Source of the DNA: an uncultured Bacteroidales bacterium
GTDB lineage: Bacteria > Bacteroidota > Bacteroidia > Bacteroidales > FEN-979
Assembly: GCA_903928285.1 (NCBI GenBank)
Contig: CAIYQH010000103.1
Location: forward strand, 1 to 7,008
DNA length: 7,008 nucleotides
Reading direction: 5' to 3'
Positions within the stretch are counted from its first letter, which is position 1. Each line of letters begins with the position of its first letter. The notes under the pieces are model-generated. The model saw nothing but the letters and a program-made list of their open reading frames with translations. It was not told the origin of the DNA and ran no database searches. Positions 1 to 5,621 of the stretch are shown here, piece by piece. The position numbers and the translations under genes were made by a program.

Positions 1-335
1 AAGGGGTTTACCTCGGCATTGTCGTCATAGTTCATCGGCGCAATACGGATATTATAGTGCCGGGTTGGTTCAAGGTATAATTCAGCCTTATGGAAGTCGA
101 TGGTCAGGATTGAGTAGATGATTTTGGTGATCGGGACAGACAGGGTGAAATGGCCTGAGGAATCAACGACGGCAGAGGCCAGTGGTTTATCGATAAAGGT
201 AATCAGATCGGCAGGGGTGCTGACCTGGATGGTTTTCCGTTCCGCCCCGGGGGCTATACCATTAATCACAACGTTCTGAGCGGCAGCGGTAAGCGATAAT
301 AAAATAATACAAAATGAAATGAAATACATCCTCAT
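1..335 (-). CDS. Exported protein of unknown function, N-terminal part (runs off left edge)
   Basis: The reading frame opens with ATG at 335 and stays open to the window edge, giving 111 residues plus two bases. Residues 1-20 form a classic Sec signal peptide: a short n-region (MRMY), a hydrophobic core (FISFCIILLSL) and an A-A-A-Q end, probably cut by signal peptidase I. No lipobox cysteine is visible. The mature part alternates short hydrophobic stretches with a D-S-S-G-H-F turn (59-63) and a Y-L-E-P motif (87-90), which suggests a beta-sandwich. It recalls the N-terminal domain found in many exported Bacteroidota proteins, some of them TlpA-like thioredoxins, but the C-terminal part that would settle this lies outside the window. 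A second in-frame ATG at 329 is an equally possible start. The gene begins 52 bases after coaD with no clear terminator or promoter between them, so co-transcription is likely. I do not recognise the family with confidence. Confidence 0.75.
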   Translation of the reverse strand, partial: MRMYFISFCIILLSLTAAAQNVVINGIAPGAERKTIQVSTPADLITFIDKPLASAVVDSSGHFTLSVPITKIIYSILTIDFHKAELYLEPTRHYNIRIAPMNYDDNAEVNP

Positions 336-387
336 AAAAACAAATTTTAATCGGTGATAGGTTATGACCCGGATGCCGGGAATCTAA

Positions 388-855
388 TCAATGGGAACCT
401 GTTTCTATCCCCTCCGGTACAAATTGCCTGACATCTCCCCCGTTACGGATAATATCCCTGACAATCGAGGAGCTCAGGGAGGCATATTCCGGAACACAAA
501 GCAAAAAGACTGTTTCAAGATCGGGAAACATCAGTTTATTCATCTGGCCGATGCCGCGTTCGAACTCAAAATCAGCGGCGGTGCGCAACCCCCGCAGGAT
601 AAACCGGGCTCCCTCCCTGCGGCAAAAGTCAATGGTCAACCCGCTGTAACAGGTAATGAAAATGCCGGGTTCCGCTCCGAAAATCTGGTGCAGCCATTCG
701 AGCCTGCGTTCAAGTGTGAAAAAGGATCGTTTTTCAGTATTCTCCCCGATGGCAACAATCACTTTATCGAAAAGCGGCAAGGCTCTTCTGATGATGGATT
801 CATGCCCGCGTGTGATGGGATCAAATGAACCCGGAAAAACCGCAATTCTATCCAT
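388..855 (-). CDS. coaD: Pantetheine-phosphate adenylyltransferase (CoaD/PPAT)
   Basis: This cytosolic enzyme transfers AMP from ATP to 4'-phosphopantetheine to make dephospho-CoA, the penultimate step of coenzyme A synthesis. The 155-residue protein is the usual length (about 160). It starts with the nucleotidyltransferase signature G-S-F-D-P-I-T-R-G-H at 9-18, including the T-x-G-H ATP-binding motif (15-18). It also has the substrate-binding R-G-L-R at 88-91 and the second nucleotide motif L-S-S-S-I-V-R at 127-133. The ATG at 855 fits the family N-terminus (MDRIAVFPGSFDP). No Shine-Dalgarno sequence precedes it. The gene sits 50 bases after the porT-like gene with a Bacteroidota -7 element in the gap, so it probably has its own promoter, and it leads into the exported-protein gene. 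No key residue is missing. Confidence 0.97.
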   Translation of the reverse strand: MDRIAVFPGSFDPITRGHESIIRRALPLFDKVIVAIGENTEKRSFFTLERRLEWLHQIFGAEPGIFITCYSGLTIDFCRREGARFILRGLRTAADFEFERGIGQMNKLMFPDLETVFLLCVPEYASLSSSIVRDIIRNGGDVRQFVPEGIETGSH

Positions 856-874
856 GTAAATCGGTTTTAATCAA

Positions 875-882
875 CAAAGGTA
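875..882 (-). promoter_or_regulatory. Candidate promoter -7 element for coaD
   Basis: On the minus strand the bases read TACCTTTG, a perfect match to the Bacteroidota primary sigma factor consensus TAnnTTTG. It lies 20 bases before the coaD ATG, implying a leader of roughly 12-18 bases. No good TTTG -33 element is found at the expected distance (about 19 bases), so the promoter may be weak, or the match may be chance. Confidence 0.5.
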
Positions 883-905
883 AGAAATTTGACGTGACCG
901 GGAGG

Positions 906-1706
906 CTATTCAAAGGTGAATGATACCTGGAAAATTTTCGAGTTGAGCCTGTCGATGGAGTCTGTATAAAGATTATGTTCTCTTTTCAGCACATCCATTA
1001 AGCCGTACATCATCTTCAACTCCAGTCCGAACTTGAACCATTCATTGTAAAAGTCAAATCCGACGCCGGCTTCGATATAAACATCGTTCTGGTTGAATTT
1101 TACGATTTTCTCATTCCTGTTTTTTTCCTCCCGTTTTTTTGCCTGGGAAGCAAGGTCGAGCGTATACTGGGCGCCTGCAAGCAGGTAGGGTCTGAAATTA
1201 TTATACCGGAATGCCTTATACTTGATCTCGAGCGGGAAATTGATATAGGTGGAGGGTACCTTTTTTGAAATGGTTGAAAAGAGTACAGAATCCTTTTCAC
1301 CCAGGCGTTTCCTGAAAGTTTCAATGTCATAGATGAGGGTCCTGTCGCCGAAAGAAAGCGAGGGTACAAATTGCAACTCAAGATCTCTTGCCAGGTGCAT
1401 ATTAGCCACAATACTGATTACAAAGCCCGGTGTCGGCGTTGAAGAAACCGAAAGCACCTTTGCTGAATCAGGGAGTGGAAGGATATCGGGGAGATAGGTC
1501 GAATCAAATACATGCGTCCGCAGATCGTTAATGGGACGAATGGTGGCATAACTCATATTCACCCCGAGAATAAAACCGAAATGAAAGATATTTTCTTCGT
1601 CATAATCAGGCATGTTGAGGACAACCGACCTCTGGCCCTTACCATGATTGGGAATGCAAAGAAACAGGAGCAACAGAATAAATAACGTAAACCGTTCGGT
1701 CTTCAA
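906..1706 (-). CDS. porT: PorT-like type IX secretion system outer-membrane protein (TTG start)
   Basis: PorT (SprT in gliding Flavobacteriia) is an outer-membrane beta-barrel needed for the type IX secretion system, which exports proteins across the outer membrane of Bacteroidota. The 266-residue product has a Sec signal peptide (basic K-T-E-R, hydrophobic core at 6-19, likely cut near G-K-G-Q, 22-25). Next comes the family hallmark: N-M-P-D-Y-D (31-36), then H-F-G-F and L-G-V-N shortly after. The rest is rich in alternating amphipathic beta segments and ends in a terminal aromatic strand, V-S-F-T-F-E, as barrel proteins do. No ATG or GTG occurs in frame between an upstream stop near 1779 and the first internal Met at residue 32, and starting there would remove the signal peptide. 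TTG at 1706 is therefore the best start. It follows ubiE by 46 bases, an adjacency I recall from other Bacteroidota, and is probably co-transcribed with it. The family call rests on motifs and context, not on a database search. Confidence 0.85.
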   Translation of the reverse strand: MKTERFTLFILLLLFLCIPNHGKGQRSVVLNMPDYDEENIFHFGFILGVNMSYATIRPINDLRTHVFDSTYLPDILPLPDSAKVLSVSSTPTPGFVISIVANMHLARDLELQFVPSLSFGDRTLIYDIETFRKRLGEKDSVLFSTISKKVPSTYINFPLEIKYKAFRYNNFRPYLLAGAQYTLDLASQAKKREEKNRNEKIVKFNQNDVYIEAGVGFDFYNEWFKFGLELKMMYGLMDVLKREHNLYTDSIDRLNSKIFQVSFTFE

Positions 1707-1752
1707 GGAGGTGCAGTAAAGGTTGAGAGTGTTAAACGCAGTTTTGAGGGAA

Positions 1753-2454
1753 TTATTTTTCAGCGATATAGATGGATGCTATTCCCATGCTTAACCGGAG
1801 TTGTTTTGTGTTTTTCAGCCCTGTATTTTCGAGGATTTTCAGGAAATCATCACCCGACGGAAAGGCAGCCACCGATTCAGGCAGGTAAGTATAGGCTTTG
1901 CTGTTCCCCGAGATGATCCTCCCCATGACAGGAATCACAAACCGGGAATAGATGCCGTAAAACTGTTTCATGGGGAATGAAGCGGGATGGGAGAATTCCA
2001 GGATCAGTATCACCCCGCCCGGGCGCAGTACACGCCGCATCTCCTGCAGGCCCAGGACCAGGTTTTCATAATTACGCACCCCAAAAGCGACTGTTATGGC
2101 TTCAAAGGCATTGTCTGAAAAAGGTATTTTTTCGGCATCGGCCCTCCTGAGCGTGATCAGTTGATCCAGCCCCTTTTCCACGAGTTTTAAACGGCCTATC
2201 CCGAGCATCTTTTCAGATATATCGATGCCGACAATTTTCTGTGGTTTCAGGGCGGCGATTGAAATGGCAAGGTCGCCGGTTCCCGTGGCAACATCAAGTA
2301 CCCTTGGAGGGTTATAGGTGGCCAGAATCCTGACAAGTTTTTTTCTCCAGCTCCGATCAATTCCTAATGAGAGAAAATGGTTCAGGAAATCATACCGCGG
2401 TGAAATGTCGTCAAACATCTCCCGTACAATCTCTTTTTTAGTAGGTTCCGCCAT
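1753..2454 (-). CDS. ubiE: Demethylmenaquinone methyltransferase (UbiE/MenG)
   Basis: This S-adenosylmethionine-dependent C-methyltransferase converts demethylmenaquinone to menaquinone, the last step in making the respiratory quinone. Bacteroidota use menaquinone, so the MenG role is favoured over ubiquinone synthesis. The 233-residue protein carries the first UbiE signature, Y-D-F-L-N-H-F-L-S-L-G-I-D-R-S-W (21-36). The SAM-binding motif I is V-L-D-V-A-T-G-T-G-D-L-A (52-63), followed by the acidic strand G-I-D-I-S (76-80). It also has A-F-G-V-R-N (123-128) and the second signature R-R-V-L-R-P-G-G (140-147). Length and all motifs are normal. The ATG at 2454 is the natural start and has no Shine-Dalgarno sequence. 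It lies downstream of the tsf terminator and so probably begins a new transcript together with the porT-like gene. The symbol menG is equally valid. Confidence 0.96.
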   Translation of the reverse strand: MAEPTKKEIVREMFDDISPRYDFLNHFLSLGIDRSWRKKLVRILATYNPPRVLDVATGTGDLAISIAALKPQKIVGIDISEKMLGIGRLKLVEKGLDQLITLRRADAEKIPFSDNAFEAITVAFGVRNYENLVLGLQEMRRVLRPGGVILILEFSHPASFPMKQFYGIYSRFVIPVMGRIISGNSKAYTYLPESVAAFPSGDDFLKILENTGLKNTKQLRLSMGIASIYIAEK

Positions 2455-2461
2455 TCCGAAA

Positions 2462-2492
2462 GAAAATTAAATAATTTCTAACCCTCCACAAA
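2462..2492 (-). promoter_or_regulatory. Candidate promoter for ubiE-porT
   Basis: On the minus strand, TTTG (2492-2489) is followed by exactly 19 bases and then TAATTTTC (2469-2462). This matches the Bacteroidota -33/-7 layout (TTTG, about 19 bases, TAnnTTTG) with one mismatch in the final base. Transcription would begin within a few bases of the ubiE ATG at 2454, giving a leaderless or nearly leaderless message. Its position just downstream of the tsf terminator supports the need for a promoter here. The AT-rich context makes chance matches easy. Confidence 0.4.
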
Positions 2493-2508
2493 CAATCCGA
2501 AAATTGTC

Positions 2509-2541
2509 TGCATTGTTTGCATTGCCTGCATTGCCTGCATT
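2509..2541. repeat. 9-bp tandem repeat, unit TGCATTGCC, about 3.7 copies
   Basis: Consecutive units read TGCATTGTT, TGCATTGCC, TGCATTGCC and a partial TGCATT. The array sits between the tsf terminator and the candidate ubiE promoter, outside any gene. It looks like slipped-strand or microsatellite-type repetition. No function is evident. Confidence 0.9.
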
Positions 2542-2579
2542 AAATAAAAAGGGGATCACCCAACTCCGGATAATCCCCC
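2542..2579 (-). terminator. Intrinsic terminator of the rplM-rpsI-rpsB-tsf unit
   Basis: Read on the minus strand, GGGGAT (2578-2573) pairs with ATCCCC (2556-2551) across a 16-base loop, and the stem is followed directly by TTTTTATTT (2550-2542). It begins 21 bases past the tsf stop codon, the expected place for an intrinsic terminator. The stem is short (6 bp) but GC-rich at its base, and a fifth G could pair in an alternative register. Confidence 0.75.
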
Positions 2580-2599
2580 ATTTAAATCACAACCATTAC

Positions 2600-3433
2600 T
2601 TATGCGCCAAGCTGGAGGCGTTTAAAACCTGTTACGGTCAGATCCTTATCATTTTCAACGATATACTGGCGAACGGTTTTCTTGGTATCCTTGATAAAAT
2701 CCTGGTTCAGCAGGGTCATCTCCTTGAAGAATTTGGAAAGTTTGCCCTGGGCGATTTTTTCCAGCATATCTTCGGGTTTACCCTCCTGGCGTGCCTGATC
2801 TTTACCAATCTCGATCTCGCGGTCAATAACCTCCTGCGAAACGTTTTCCTTATCCACGGCAACCGGGCTCATCGCAGCAACCTGCATGGCAAGCTCATGT
2901 CCGATTTCAGCAACATTTTTGGTATCCTTCTTGCTGAGACCGAGAACGGTGGCAAGACGGTTTCCAAAGTGGTTATAGGCGAATACAACAGGAGCTTCGA
3001 TTACTTCGTAGTGGGCAATCTGAATTTTCTCACCTGTTTTCCCAAGGAGTTCGTTCAGTTTCTCATCCACTGAGGTGGTTCCGAGCGACATCGGCATAAG
3101 GTCAGCCGCATTTTTGATACGGTTGGCAAGGCCCAGGTCAAGCAGATCCTTTGCAAATTTGATAAATTCCTCGGTTTTACCTACGAAGTCGGTTTCACAG
3201 TTCACCATGACCACAGCGCCATAAGTCTGATCGGCTGTAGTTCCGGCAATCACAAAACCCTGGTTGGCATCGCGGTCGGCACGTTTGCCGGCAACTTTCT
3301 GCCCTTTTTTCCGCAGGTAGTCAATGGCTTTGTCAAAATCGCCTTCCGTTTCCTGCAGGGCCTTTTTACAATCCATCATCCCTGCACCACTCATCTGGCG
3401 CAATTTATTCACATCAGCAGCAGTAATATTCAT
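2600..3433 (-). CDS. tsf: Translation elongation factor Ts
   Basis: EF-Ts is the cytosolic guanine nucleotide exchange factor that recharges EF-Tu with GTP. The 277-residue protein is close to the usual length (283 in E. coli). It begins with the UBA-like N-terminal domain (about 1-45), which contains the first family signature L-R-Q-M-S-G-A-G-M-M-D-C-K-K-A-L (11-26). The conserved N-C-E-T-D-F-V motif (78-84), including the T-D-F-V that contacts EF-Tu, follows. The dimerisation or core region continues to the C-terminus (R-L-Q-L-G-A). The ATG at 3433 gives the standard N-terminus MNITAADV. No Shine-Dalgarno sequence is present; the upstream bases are A-rich. It follows rpsB after a 124-base gap, as in the classic rpsB-tsf pair, and is the last gene before the terminator. 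Nothing is missing. Confidence 0.98.
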   Translation of the reverse strand: MNITAADVNKLRQMSGAGMMDCKKALQETEGDFDKAIDYLRKKGQKVAGKRADRDANQGFVIAGTTADQTYGAVVMVNCETDFVGKTEEFIKFAKDLLDLGLANRIKNAADLMPMSLGTTSVDEKLNELLGKTGEKIQIAHYEVIEAPVVFAYNHFGNRLATVLGLSKKDTKNVAEIGHELAMQVAAMSPVAVDKENVSQEVIDREIEIGKDQARQEGKPEDMLEKIAQGKLSKFFKEMTLLNQDFIKDTKKTVRQYIVENDKDLTVTGFKRLQLGA

Positions 3434-3535
3434 AGAATCGTTTTGTTTTAATGTTTGTTAATGATAAATATCAAAATGAACAGTGAAATGATGGGGCAGC
3501 GTGGCAACGAAAATGCCTTACAATGACCTTTCCGG

Positions 3536-3557
3536 TATTCAATATTCGATATTCAAT
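3536..3557. repeat. 7-bp tandem repeat TATTCRA (three copies) just after rpsB
   Basis: The plus strand reads TATTCAA, TATTCGA, TATTCAA and one further T, ending exactly at the rpsB stop codon. The array lies in the 124-base rpsB-tsf gap. It contains a small imperfect inverted repeat (AATAT, TCG, ATATT) but has no following T-tract on the minus strand, so it does not look like a terminator. The rest of the gap shows no convincing promoter; the best -7-like match (TCATTTTG on the minus strand) lacks a partner at the right distance. Confidence 0.85.
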
Positions 3558-4484
3558 TTATTTCTTGGGTCTTCCCGCCGGTTTGCTGATCCTTTTCCTG
3601 GCAGGCTTGTTCTTGTCCTCCGGTGCAGGTTCGAGCGCCTTCATCTTGGCCACCTTGGTGTCAACGAAATCCTTTTTCACGATTTTGATGCCGTCTTCAT
3701 CGACCTCATCATCATCTGAATCGAACAGGGATGAACCCATTCTCATTTCGCCATCTTCATCGCGGTCGTCGCCCGACTCTTTCTTATCGCGGTCGAGTTT
3801 GCGTTCCATAAGTCCCTCTTCGATCGCCCTGACCATCGTATCGACGATGAGGGAGATTGATTTGGATGCATCGTCGTTGGCAGGAATCGGAAAATCCACG
3901 GTCCTCGGATCGGAATTGGTATCCACGATGGCAAAGGTTGGGATATTCAGTTTCTTGGCTTCGGCAAGTGCGATGTGTTCCTTGAGGATGTCTACGATGA
4001 AAATCGCAGCAGGTAAACGGTTCAGGTCGGCAATGGAACCAAGGTTCTTTTCCAGTTTGGCACGTTCACGGGTGATGGTAAGACGCTCCTTCTTTGAAAG
4101 GTTGGTATAGGAGGGACTGCTCATCAGTTTATCGATGGAGATCATTTTACGGACAGCCTTGCGGATGGTGGCAAAGTTGGTAAGCATACCGCCCGGCCAG
4201 CGCTCCGTAACATAGGGCATGTTGATCCGTTTGATATGTTCGGCTACAATCTCTTTCGCCTGTTTTTTGGTGGCGACAAACAGCACCTTTTTACCTGATT
4301 TGGCAATTTGTTTCAACGCAGCAGCAGCTTCGTCGATCTTTGCCATGGTTTTATACAGGTCGATGATATGGATCCCGTTGCGTTCCATGAAGATGTAGGG
4401 AGCCATGGCAGGATTCCATTTGCGGCGCAGGTGACCAAAATGGACACCGGCATCCAATAATGCATCAAAATTCGTTCTTGACAT
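3558..4484 (-). CDS. rpsB: 30S ribosomal protein S2 with a 79-residue charged C-terminal tail
   Basis: S2 binds the back of the 30S head-body junction and is needed for small-subunit assembly and recruitment of S1 and S21-region proteins. Residues 1-229 are a complete S2 core. They include L-L-D-A-G-V-H-F-G-H (9-18), R-K-W-N-P (21-25), V-T-E-R-W-P-G-G-M-L-T-N-F and P-T-F-A-I-V-D-T-N-S-D-P, ending in the usual M-V-R-A-I-E-E-G helix. Residues 230-308 are an extra tail. It is first strongly acidic (many Asp/Glu at 231-264, including D-S-D-D-D-E-V-D-E-D), then mixed, then basic and proline-rich (291-308, K-N-K-P-A-R-K-R...P-K-K). E. coli S2 is 241 residues, so this protein is far longer. Some Bacteroidota S2 proteins are also extended, so the tail may be clade-typical. 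The frame is continuous, and the ATG at 4484 has no Shine-Dalgarno sequence. It lies 26 bases after rpsI. Confidence 0.98.
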   Translation of the reverse strand: MSRTNFDALLDAGVHFGHLRRKWNPAMAPYIFMERNGIHIIDLYKTMAKIDEAAAALKQIAKSGKKVLFVATKKQAKEIVAEHIKRINMPYVTERWPGGMLTNFATIRKAVRKMISIDKLMSSPSYTNLSKKERLTITRERAKLEKNLGSIADLNRLPAAIFIVDILKEHIALAEAKKLNIPTFAIVDTNSDPRTVDFPIPANDDASKSISLIVDTMVRAIEEGLMERKLDRDKKESGDDRDEDGEMRMGSSLFDSDDDEVDEDGIKIVKKDFVDTKVAKMKALEPAPEDKNKPARKRISKPAGRPKK

Positions 4485-4510
4485 ATACTGATTCTAAGAA
4501 TTCTACAATA

Positions 4511-4897
4511 CTAACGTTTACTAAACTGGAATCTCTTACGGGCCTTTTTCTGGCCGAATTTCTTCCGTTCCACCATACGCGGGTCGCGCATAAGCAGTCC
4601 CTTGGCCTTTAATGGCGGGCGAAATTCCTCGTTGACTTCGCACAGGGCGCGGGAAATAGCAAGAGCAAGCGCTTCGGCCTGACCACGGATTCCGCCGCCG
4701 TCAAGATTAACCTTGATATCGTATTTGCCCTGGTTGTTGGTTACCTCAAAAGGTTCGGTCACCTTGAATTGAAGAATAGGCGTGGGAAAATAGTTCTTGA
4801 ACTCACGGTTGTTCACAGTCATGATGCCAGAACCGTCTTTCATATAAATTCGTGCAACAGCAGTTTTCCTTCTGCCGAGGGTGTTTATGACTTCCAT
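4511..4897 (-). CDS. rpsI: 30S ribosomal protein S9
   Basis: S9 is a primary component of the 30S head, and its C-terminal tail reaches the P-site tRNA. The 128-residue protein has normal length. It shows L-G-R-R-K-T-A-V-A-R (7-16) at the N-terminus and the family signature G-G-G-I-R-G-Q-A-E-A-L-A-L-A-I-S-R-A-L (67-85). It ends in the conserved basic tail K-R-F-Q-F-S-K-R, with the final Arg that contacts tRNA. The ATG at 4897 lies one base after the rplM stop codon (TAA-T-ATG), so translation is probably coupled to L13. No Shine-Dalgarno sequence is visible within the end of rplM. rplM-rpsI is a near-universal bacterial pair. Confidence 0.98.
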   Translation of the reverse strand: MEVINTLGRRKTAVARIYMKDGSGIMTVNNREFKNYFPTPILQFKVTEPFEVTNNQGKYDIKVNLDGGGIRGQAEALALAISRALCEVNEEFRPPLKAKGLLMRDPRMVERKKFGQKKARKRFQFSKR

Positions 4898-4898
4898 A

Positions 4899-5354
4899 TT
4901 ACTTGATTGATGTTAATTTCATTGGTTTCGGTTGCTGTGCCTGGTGCAGATGCTCGGGACCGGCGTAAACATAAAGGTTGCGGAACATCACTGAACCCAA
5001 CCTGTTTTTCGGGAGCATCCCCTTGATGGCTTTCTCCACCACTGCCGTCGGCTTCTTGGCCAACAACTTGACGGGAGTCACCTCCTTCTGCCCACCGGGA
5101 TAACCCGAATGGGAAAGGTAGATCTTCTCTTCCATCTTCTTACCGGTCAGCCTGATTTTCTCGGCATTGATAATGACAACATTATCGCCACAATCGACGT
5201 GCGGTGTGTAGTTGGTTTTCAGTTTGCCTCTCAGCAACAGGGCCACCTTGGCAGCCAGTCGCCCCAGTACCTGGTCTTCGGCATCGATAAGCACCCATTC
5301 CTTGGTCGCGGTAGCCGCGTTGGCGCTTATGGTTTTGTAACTTAACGTATCCAT
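4899..5354 (-). CDS. rplM: 50S ribosomal protein L13
   Basis: L13 is an early-assembly 50S protein that binds 23S rRNA. The protein is 151 residues long (142 in E. coli). It begins with a short Bacteroidota-like extension before K-E-W-V-L-I-D-A (18-25), then L-G-R-L-A (30-34), Y-T-P-H-V-D-C-G-D (49-57) and the signature M-L-P-K-N-R-L-G (113-120). The closing motif reads G-P-E-H-L-H-Q-A-Q-Q-P (132-142), with Leu where many family members have Pro (H-P-H); this is a mild change. The ATG at 5354 is preceded by AGGA with seven bases between, the only Shine-Dalgarno-like match among the minus-strand starts here. It is the first gene of the translation cluster, with a clear -7 promoter element about 55 bases upstream. 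Confidence 0.98.
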   Translation of the reverse strand: MDTLSYKTISANAATATKEWVLIDAEDQVLGRLAAKVALLLRGKLKTNYTPHVDCGDNVVIINAEKIRLTGKKMEEKIYLSHSGYPGGQKEVTPVKLLAKKPTAVVEKAIKGMLPKNRLGSVMFRNLYVYAGPEHLHQAQQPKPMKLTSIK

Positions 5355-5408
5355 GCTTTCTTCCTGATTATTTTAAATAATTGAACCTTTTTCTTCCAAA
5401 AAGGGGTG

Positions 5409-5416
5409 CAAAGATA
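5409..5416 (-). promoter_or_regulatory. Promoter -7 element for the rplM-rpsI-rpsB-tsf cluster
   Basis: The minus strand reads TATCTTTG, a perfect TAnnTTTG match and the most common natural form of the Bacteroidota -7 element. It predicts a leader of about 45-50 bases before the rplM ATG. The nearest TTG upstream (in ATTGCATGG) is 24 bases away, longer than the usual 19 or so, so the -33 element is weak or absent. No known L13 autoregulatory leader is recognised in the short leader. Confidence 0.65.
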
Positions 5417-5449
5417 AAAGTAAATTTCTGTTCCACCATGCAATCCGAT

Positions 5450-5463
5450 ACCTGAAACCTGAA
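5450..5463. repeat. Tandem ACCTGAA x2 followed by a 10-bp palindrome
   Basis: Two adjacent copies of ACCTGAA (5450-5463) lie in the divergent intergenic region. They run into the perfect palindrome GAAATATTTC (5461-5470). They sit about 35 bases upstream of the rplM -7 element and could be an operator or simply AT-rich intergenic repetition. No known binding site is recognised. Confidence 0.6.
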
Positions 5464-5487
5464 ATATTTCACATATCCTTTATTATG

Positions 5488-5524
5488 TTACATTTTTTTG
5501 TAATTTTATGGCTTATTTTATGGC
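5488..5524. repeat. Inverted repeat TTACA/TGTAA and direct repeat ATTTTATGGC x2
   Basis: TTACA (5488-5492) and TGTAA (5499-5503) flank six T residues, a weak AT hairpin. Immediately after, the 10-base sequence ATTTTATGGC occurs twice (5503-5512 and 5515-5524) with a 12-base period. This lies between the divergent rplM and helicase genes, upstream of the helicase. Apart from the repeats noted and the rplM -7 element, I see no RNA gene or small open frame in the 5355-5621 gap. A weak plus-strand -7-like match, TCATTTTG (5539-5546), is the only helicase promoter candidate. Confidence 0.6.
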
Positions 5525-5621
5525 AGTATGCAGTTGCTTCATTTTGGATTGAAAATTCAGGATGCTGATATGTAAATCATTGTTTCAACTGATTGAGCGT
5601 TATTATACCAGAGAATTGCTT

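Noticed and set aside
368..380. Hairpin CCCGG-ATG-CCGGG after coaD
   Set aside because: The stem is only 5 bp with a 3-base loop and no T-tract follows on either strand, so it is not a convincing terminator.
391..828. Long plus-strand open frame opposite coaD
   Set aside because: It is fully antisense to a complete, motif-bearing coaD, has no recognisable domain, and is explained by codon bias of the real gene.
1705..1713. Perfect plus-strand Shine-Dalgarno-like AAGGAGGTG
   Set aside because: No plus-strand open frame of gene quality follows. The site falls at the start of the minus-strand porT-like gene, and this organism does not appear to use Shine-Dalgarno sequences.
2504..3073. Plus-strand open frame of 189 codons opposite tsf
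   Set aside because: Its N-terminus is just the translated 9-bp repeat and terminator, and the rest is antisense to tsf with no family features.
3523..4110. Serine-rich plus-strand open frame opposite rpsB
   Set aside because: The serine richness is the antisense reading of the Asp/Glu/Lys/Arg codons of S2, and there is no promoter or family match.
4491..4504. Overlapping palindromes (ATTCTAAGAAT, AGAATTCT) between rpsI and rpsB
   Set aside because: They are very short and AT-rich, lie inside a 26-base gap within an operon, and have no T-tract.
5355..5402. Possible L13 autoregulatory leader RNA
   Set aside because: The leader is under 50 bases and AT-rich, and shows none of the paired structure of the L13 leaders known from Bacillota.
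5562..5621. Upstream in-frame ATG (5562) for the helicase
   Set aside because: The 20 added residues show no conserved features, and the family normally starts about 25 residues before Walker A, which fits 5622. It remains possible.
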